A DNA stretch of 33,311 nucleotides from Campylobacteraceae bacterium. GTDB taxonomy: Bacteria > Campylobacterota > Campylobacteria > Campylobacterales > Arcobacteraceae. The translations under genes were made by a program, and so were the position numbers. The notes under the pieces were generated by a model, which was given only the letters and a program-made list of their open reading frames with translations, did no database searches and was not told the origin of the DNA. This document shows, piece by piece, positions 28,411-33,311 of the stretch; positions within the stretch are counted from its first letter, which is position 1; every line of letters begins with the position of its first letter. The stretch is taken from NCBI GenBank assembly GCA_013215985.1, contig JABSOL010000008.1, forward strand, positions 1-33,311. The letters are read 5' to 3'.

Positions 28411-29556
28411 TTGAGCCTTTTCACCCTTTTTTACTATATATTCTCTTTTTTTATATACATATTAGCTCTTCCTTACTTACTTTATAAATCAAAAAAACCT
28501 AAATATAAAATTGCTATTCCTGCTAAGTTTTGGCTTAAGAATAATAATTCATTTTCTAGATCTGGTATTTGGTTTCATACTTGTTCAATGGGTGAGACTA
28601 TTGCAATAGCTCCTATTGTAAAAGCTTTAAATGAAGAAGTGAATATATCTGTAATTACTAATACTGCTTACCCTGAAGCTTTAAAACTAACTAAGAATGT
28701 AAGATACTTACCTTTTGAATTATTTTTACCGTTTTGGATAAAAAAACAGAAAGTATTAGTAGTTATGGAAGCAGAACTTTGGTATATGTTATTCTTATTT
28801 GCAAAAATAAGAAAAACAAAAACTATTTTAATAAATGCTAGAATTTCTGATAAGTCTGTTAAGTCTTATATGAAGTATTCTTGGTTTTATAAAAAGATAT
28901 TTAAAAATATTGATAAAGTTTTTGCTCAAAGTGAAGAAGACAAAAAAAGATTGGAGCTTTTAGGAGCTACAAATATAGAAGTTATTGGTAATATAAAATT
29001 AGCAAATCTTCCAAAAGTAAAAAATGTTTTCGAAAAACAAAAAGATTTTGTAATAACAGCAGCTTCAACGCATAAAAACGAAGAAGAGTTGATATTAAAA
29101 TCTTATAATAAAAGTTTAGGTAAATTAATTATTGTACCTAGGCATCCTGAACGATTTGACGAAGTGAATGTATTATTAGAAAATTATTCAAAAAAGAATA
29201 ATATGACTTATAATAGATACTCTTTAAATGAATCTTTTGAGAGCCAAATAGTTTTAGTTGATAAAATGGGCATATTAACTGATATAATGAATATATCAGA
29301 TGCCGTTATATTAGGTGGAGCTTTTGAAAAAATTGGTGGTCATAACCCAATTGAACCAGCATTTTTTTCTTGTAAATTGATAAGTGGAGAGCATATTTTT
29401 AATCAAAAATCATTATTTGAATGCGTAAATGATTATTATATTGTTAAAAATGAAGAACTAAAAGAGACTTTAGAAAATATTAAAAATCTAAAAAACTCTT
29501 CATTAGTTCAAAAAGGTTCAATTGAGCCTATTCTAAAGGAAATAAATGGAAACTGA
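28411..29556 (+). CDS. waaA: 3-deoxy-D-manno-octulosonic-acid (Kdo) transferase
   Basis: GIWFHTCSMGETIAIAPIVKAL, EAELWYMLF, LINARISDKSVKSYMKY, AASTHKNEEELIL, VPRHPERF, GGAFEKIGGHNPIEPAFF. Confidence 0.94.
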   Translation: MSLFTLFYYIFSFFIYILALPYLLYKSKKPKYKIAIPAKFWLKNNNSFSRSGIWFHTCSMGETIAIAPIVKALNEEVNISVITNTAYPEALKLTKNVRYLPFELFLPFWIKKQKVLVVMEAELWYMLFLFAKIRKTKTILINARISDKSVKSYMKYSWFYKKIFKNIDKVFAQSEEDKKRLELLGATNIEVIGNIKLANLPKVKNVFEKQKDFVITAASTHKNEEELILKSYNKSLGKLIIVPRHPERFDEVNVLLENYSKKNNMTYNRYSLNESFESQIVLVDKMGILTDIMNISDAVILGGAFEKIGGHNPIEPAFFSCKLISGEHIFNQKSLFECVNDYYIVKNEELKETLENIKNLKNSSLVQKGSIEPILKEINGN

Positions 29557-30295
29557 AAAAGCATATAAATTATTAGCACAACAAGAAGGAATTTCTAATT
29601 CTAAAGCTAAAGATATGATTGACAAAGGTATTGTAAGAGTTGCAGGAAGAAAAGTAACTATTGCACGTGGAGAAATAGATGTAAGATCAAACTTTGCTAT
29701 TAAAGATATAAATGATTTAAGAATTATATTTCAAGATGATGATATTATGGCTGTTGATAAACCAGCTTTTTTAACAGCTGATGAAGTATCTAGAAAATTC
29801 CCTAATTATTTATTATTAAATAGATTAGATAAAGAAACTTCTGGAGTTATGTTATTTGCTAAAAATAAAGAATTCCAAAACAAAGCTATTAGCGAGTTTA
29901 AAGCAAATAGAGTTTACAAAGAATATGTTGCTGTAGTTGAAGGTAAATTCATTGATGAAACTGAAATTGATAAACCAATTTTAACTATTAAACATTCTGG
30001 TAAAGCTAGGTCTACTATTGATAAAAAAGCTGGTAAACATGCTAAATCAACTGTATATCCTATGTACGTTGAAGGAAATAAATCTAAAGTTAAAATTGTA
30101 ATTGATACAGGAAGAACTCACCAAATTAGAGTTCACTTAAATTCAATTGGATTTCCTATTATTGGAGATGCTACATATGGTAAATTGTCACCAAATGTTC
30201 AAAGAGTTTTATTACATTCAAAAGCTACTGAAATCTTAGGATATAAGTTTGAAGCTAAAGAACCTAGAGAATTTAGAATCTTCGGACTTGAGTAG
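29546..30295 (+). CDS. RluA-family 23S rRNA pseudouridine synthase
   Basis: S4-like N-terminus, LLLNRLDKETSGVMLFAKN catalytic motif, GRTHQIRVHLNSIGFPIIGDATYG. Confidence 0.93.
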   Translation: METEKAYKLLAQQEGISNSKAKDMIDKGIVRVAGRKVTIARGEIDVRSNFAIKDINDLRIIFQDDDIMAVDKPAFLTADEVSRKFPNYLLLNRLDKETSGVMLFAKNKEFQNKAISEFKANRVYKEYVAVVEGKFIDETEIDKPILTIKHSGKARSTIDKKAGKHAKSTVYPMYVEGNKSKVKIVIDTGRTHQIRVHLNSIGFPIIGDATYGKLSPNVQRVLLHSKATEILGYKFEAKEPREFRIFGLE

Positions 30296-30317
30296 ACTTA
30301 AGTTAAAGATAAGAAAT

Positions 30318-30349
30318 AAAAAAACGAAGTAGCCTATAAAATGGCTACT
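30318..30349 (-). terminator. Intrinsic terminator in minus-strand orientation between two plus-strand genes
   Basis: Minus strand AGTAGCC-ATTTTATA-GGCTACT then TCGTTTTTTT; 7-bp stem with 7-T tract. Confidence 0.65.
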
Positions 30350-30462
30350 CCTTCAAAAAGACCCCTCCTGTAACATTAAATCTAACTTAAAATATACACG
30401 TTTAATCTATACTAAAGCATAGCTTGCATATAATTACGAAATTAAAAATTGGAGAGTATATT

Positions 30463-31827
30463 TTGTTTGATGTAATAAGTGATTCAATACGATCAGCTGT
30501 TAATAAAATTAGATTTAAAGACGATGCAGCTTCGTTAAAAAAAGCGACTACTGAGTTAAAAAAATCTTTATTAAAAGCAGATGTTCATCATAAAACTACA
30601 AAAGATTTAGTAGCTTTAGTAGAAGATGAAACAAAAAGACTAGGAATTGGTCAAGAATCATTTTTAAAAGCATTAAGCACATCTTTAGAAGGTATATTAA
30701 CAACTAAAGGAAACCAAGGTTTTGTTTATGCACCATCTTCAGTAACAACTATACTTATGACAGGACTTCAAGGTTCTGGTAAAACAACAACTACTGGTAA
30801 ATTAGCTTCTTACTTAAAACTTCGAAAAAAGAAAGTTTTAGTAGCAGCTTGTGATTTACAAAGACTTGCAGCTGTTGAACAATTAAAACAAATAGCAACA
30901 CAAATTGAAGTTGATATTTACTTTGATGATAACGAAACTAACCCAGTTAAAATTGCTCTAGCTGCACAGCAAAAAGCAAAAGATGGTTTATATGATGTAT
31001 TATTAGTAGATACAGCTGGACGACTTGCAATTGATGAAGAATTAATGAATCAATTAAAAGATGTTAGAGATGCTATTAATCCAAGTGAGATTTTTTATGT
31101 TGCTGATTCATTAACTGGTCACGATGCAAGTAAAACTGCTACAACATTTAAAGAAAAAATTGGTATTGACGGTGTTATATTATCTAAATATGATGGTGAT
31201 ACTAAAGGTGGAGTTGCAATTTCATTAGCTCACCAAGTTGGTGTTCCATTAAGATTCTTAGGAACTGGTGAAAAAATGCCAGATCTTGAAGTATTTATTC
31301 CTTCAAGAATTGTTTCTAGACTTATGGGTGCTGGTGATATTGAAGGTCTTGCTGAAAAAACATCTGCAATTATTGATGAAAAAACTGCTAAAGCAGTTGC
31401 TAAAAAGATCAAAAAAGGTGAGTTTAACTTTAACGACTTTTTAGATCAACTTGGAATGATGAGTAAATTAGGTTCAATGAAATCTATTATTGGAATGATT
31501 CCAGGACTATCAGCAATGACTGGTGGAATGAAAGATATGGATTTTGATAATTCTATTGAAATCAAAAGAATTAAAGCTTTAATTGGATCTATGACTCCTA
31601 AAGAGAGAGAAACTCCTTCTTTAATTAACCCTTCTAGAAAAAAGAGAATGGTTAAAGGTTCTGGACTTTCTGATGTACAAGTTAACAAAATTTTAAAACA
31701 ATTTAAATCAGCTTCTAAAATGGCTAAAAAACTTTCTTCTAAAGGCGGAATGAAAGGCCTTATGAATATGATGGGTCAAATGAAAGCTCCAGGTGGAATG
31801 GGTGGTTTACCAGGTATTGGTAAATAA
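30463..31827 (+). CDS. ffh: Signal recognition particle protein Ffh
   Basis: TGLQGSGKTTTTGKLASYL, DTAGRLAIDEELM, LSKYDGDTKGGVAISL, and a Met-rich M domain. TTG start at 30463 (LFDVISDSIRSAVNKIRFKD) preceded by GGAGAG. Confidence 0.97.
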   Translation: MFDVISDSIRSAVNKIRFKDDAASLKKATTELKKSLLKADVHHKTTKDLVALVEDETKRLGIGQESFLKALSTSLEGILTTKGNQGFVYAPSSVTTILMTGLQGSGKTTTTGKLASYLKLRKKKVLVAACDLQRLAAVEQLKQIATQIEVDIYFDDNETNPVKIALAAQQKAKDGLYDVLLVDTAGRLAIDEELMNQLKDVRDAINPSEIFYVADSLTGHDASKTATTFKEKIGIDGVILSKYDGDTKGGVAISLAHQVGVPLRFLGTGEKMPDLEVFIPSRIVSRLMGAGDIEGLAEKTSAIIDEKTAKAVAKKIKKGEFNFNDFLDQLGMMSKLGSMKSIIGMIPGLSAMTGGMKDMDFDNSIEIKRIKALIGSMTPKERETPSLINPSRKKRMVKGSGLSDVQVNKILKQFKSASKMAKKLSSKGGMKGLMNMMGQMKAPGGMGGLPGIGK

Positions 31828-31854
31828 GTAAAAAATAAAAAACAAAATATTAAA

Positions 31855-31903
31855 AATAGTATTGAGTTGTGAACTTTTTTAGAGTTCAGACTTCAATACT
31901 ATT
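31855..31903 (+). promoter_or_regulatory. Structured RNA element in the ffh-rpsP spacer (terminator/attenuator or leader candidate)
   Basis: AATAGTATTGA (31855-31865) pairs perfectly with TCAATACTATT (31893-31903); inner stem TGAACT (31870-31875) / AGTTCA (31883-31888). Confidence 0.6.
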
Positions 31904-31927
31904 ATTTAAAATCAAAAGGAAAATAAC

Positions 31928-32161
31928 ATGACAGTAATTAGATTAACAAGAATGGGTAGAAACAAGAAACCGTTTTATAGAATCGTTGTAACAGATTCAA
32001 GAAAGAGAAGAGATTCAGGTTGGATTGAATCAATTGGATACTATAACCCAGTTGTAGAGCCTAAAGTTCTTAAAATTGATATGGAAAGATATAACCACTG
32101 GTTAAGCGTTGGTGCTCAACCATCTGAAAAAGTTAATAAATTAGCTAACTCAGTTAAGTAA
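31928..32161 (+). CDS. rpsP: 30S ribosomal protein S16
   Basis: [41 protein letters not shown]. Confidence 0.98.
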   Translation: MTVIRLTRMGRNKKPFYRIVVTDSRKRRDSGWIESIGYYNPVVEPKVLKIDMERYNHWLSVGAQPSEKVNKLANSVK

Positions 32162-32170
32162 GTTTTTCTT

Positions 32171-32410
32171 ATGATTACAAATTTCATAGAAGACTATGCA
32201 AAGTTAATCGTATCAAAACCTGAAGAAGTAAGTGTTTCTATCGATCAAATCGATGAAACATTTGCGGAAATTACTATTAAAGCTGATTCAAATGATATTG
32301 GTAAATTAATTGGTAAAAACGGAAATATGATAAATGCTTTAAAAACTATTGCAAATGGTTGTAAAGCAAAAGATGGTGTATCTTACAAGATACAAGTTTT
32401 AGCTAAGTAG
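32171..32410 (+). CDS. khpA: KH-domain RNA-binding protein KhpA
   Basis: 79 aa; IGKLIGKNGNMINALKTIANGCKAKDG KH motif between rpsP and rimM. Confidence 0.92.
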   Translation: MITNFIEDYAKLIVSKPEEVSVSIDQIDETFAEITIKADSNDIGKLIGKNGNMINALKTIANGCKAKDGVSYKIQVLAK

Positions 32411-32417
32411 GATTTTT

Positions 32418-32942
32418 ATGGAAAATGTATATATCGCAAAATTAGGAAAAACTGTTGGACTTAAAGGAGAAATTAAAATCTTCTTACAATCTGATTTTCC
32501 GGAACAATTCAGAGTAAATGCTTCATTTGCTACTAACAAAAAAACTACTTTAGTTGTCGAGTCTTTTAATGAAAAAAGAGGCGTAATTAAATTTAAAAAC
32601 ATTGATTCTATTGAATCTGCTAAAAGACTTACTAATACAGAAATTTTTACTTCTATTGAACAAACAAAAGAATCTTGTAATTTACAAAATAAACAATATT
32701 TTTGGTTTGATATAAAAGATTGTAAAATTCTTGAAAATGATGAAGACTTAGGTAAGGTTGTAGAAATTCATAGATATCCACTTGGTGATTATCTTGAAAT
32801 TAAAACATCTGAAACTTATCTTGATAAATCTTTAGCTAAAACTTTTTTAATACCATATACTGACGAGTATGTGATTTCAGTAGACTTAGATACAAAAAGC
32901 ATATTTGTTAAAGGTGCTTTAGCTATTTTAGAAAACTCTTAA
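32418..32942 (+). CDS. rimM: Ribosome maturation factor RimM
   Basis: VYIAKLGKTVGLKGEIKIFLQSDFPEQF, QYFWFDIKDCKI, LGKVVEIHRYPLGDYLEIK, FLIPYTDEYVISVDLDTKSIFV. Confidence 0.95.
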   Translation: MENVYIAKLGKTVGLKGEIKIFLQSDFPEQFRVNASFATNKKTTLVVESFNEKRGVIKFKNIDSIESAKRLTNTEIFTSIEQTKESCNLQNKQYFWFDIKDCKILENDEDLGKVVEIHRYPLGDYLEIKTSETYLDKSLAKTFLIPYTDEYVISVDLDTKSIFVKGALAILENS

Positions 32943-33311
32943 TACTTTAAATAAGTAAAACTGTAAACCTTAATAGTTTTTAGTGAATTATATCACAAGA
33001 ATAAATTTAAGGTTCTACATAACTCACAATATATTCTACACTAATACTTAATCCAATTTCACTTCTAATAGTATATTAACTTACTTATGTATTAACCATT
33101 AAACGACTTTTATAACATTTAATACCATTGTTCTATAATTATATATTTATTGTATATATGCTCTTAAATAGCTTTTATATCTATGATTGTATTTATTTGT
33201 AATAAGAAAATGTATGTTTTTGATTATATATTTGATTTGTGATATAAATACTATCTTTCGAAGGTATTTATATCTTATAAGAGATTAGTAGTTACATCTT
33301 TTGTTAAATTC

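Noticed and set aside
31230-31688. Two minus-strand ORFs (60 and 80 aa)
   Set aside because: Antisense to highly conserved ffh coding sequence.
32399-32602. ORF 67 aa on - strand
   Set aside because: Antisense to rimM.
1-33311. CRISPR array
   Set aside because: No regularly spaced repeat/spacer pattern was seen; the repeats found are isolated palindromes or the int-proximal cluster.
1-33311. tRNA or rRNA genes
   Set aside because: Apart from the tRNA-like end of tmRNA, no cloverleaf-like TTCGA-containing segment with CCA end or rRNA-like GC-richer block was recognised by eye; a covariance-model scan was not possible.

Overview
AT-rich bacterial chromosome segment, most consistent with the Arcobacter group of Campylobacterota (inference from protein flavour and the tmRNA tag; no search was run). 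The left end (about 1-4342) is the integrase-proximal end of an integrative element inserted at the 3' end of ssrA (tmRNA). It carries a P4/DUF4102-type tyrosine recombinase, a translationally coupled Ser/Thr kinase + PP2C phosphatase pair, and the 3' part of a membrane-protein ORF that runs off the window. The rest is mainly ordinary core genome: quinol monooxygenase-like protein, carboxynorspermidine dehydrogenase, a rubredoxin missed by the ORF track, nspC, two tandem PPK2 genes, a vWA-TPR protein, M14 carboxypeptidase, tig-clpP-def, a HutZ-like protein, a WG-repeat lipoprotein, era, a CZB-domain chemoreceptor, U32 peptidase, a GT9-like protein, purE, glyQ, Nif3-like protein, zinc-ribbon coiled-coil protein, waaA, an RluA-family pseudouridine synthase, ffh, rpsP, khpA and rimM. 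The observations most worth following up are the kinase/phosphatase cargo module at the ssrA island, the int-proximal GGGGTACTTT repeats, a PPK2 with an integrase-like N-terminal extension, an orphan minus-strand terminator between rluA and ffh, a structured ffh-rpsP spacer, and the absence of trmD directly after rimM. Nothing here can be proven to be a new system from sequence alone; the kinase/phosphatase pair is the best candidate.
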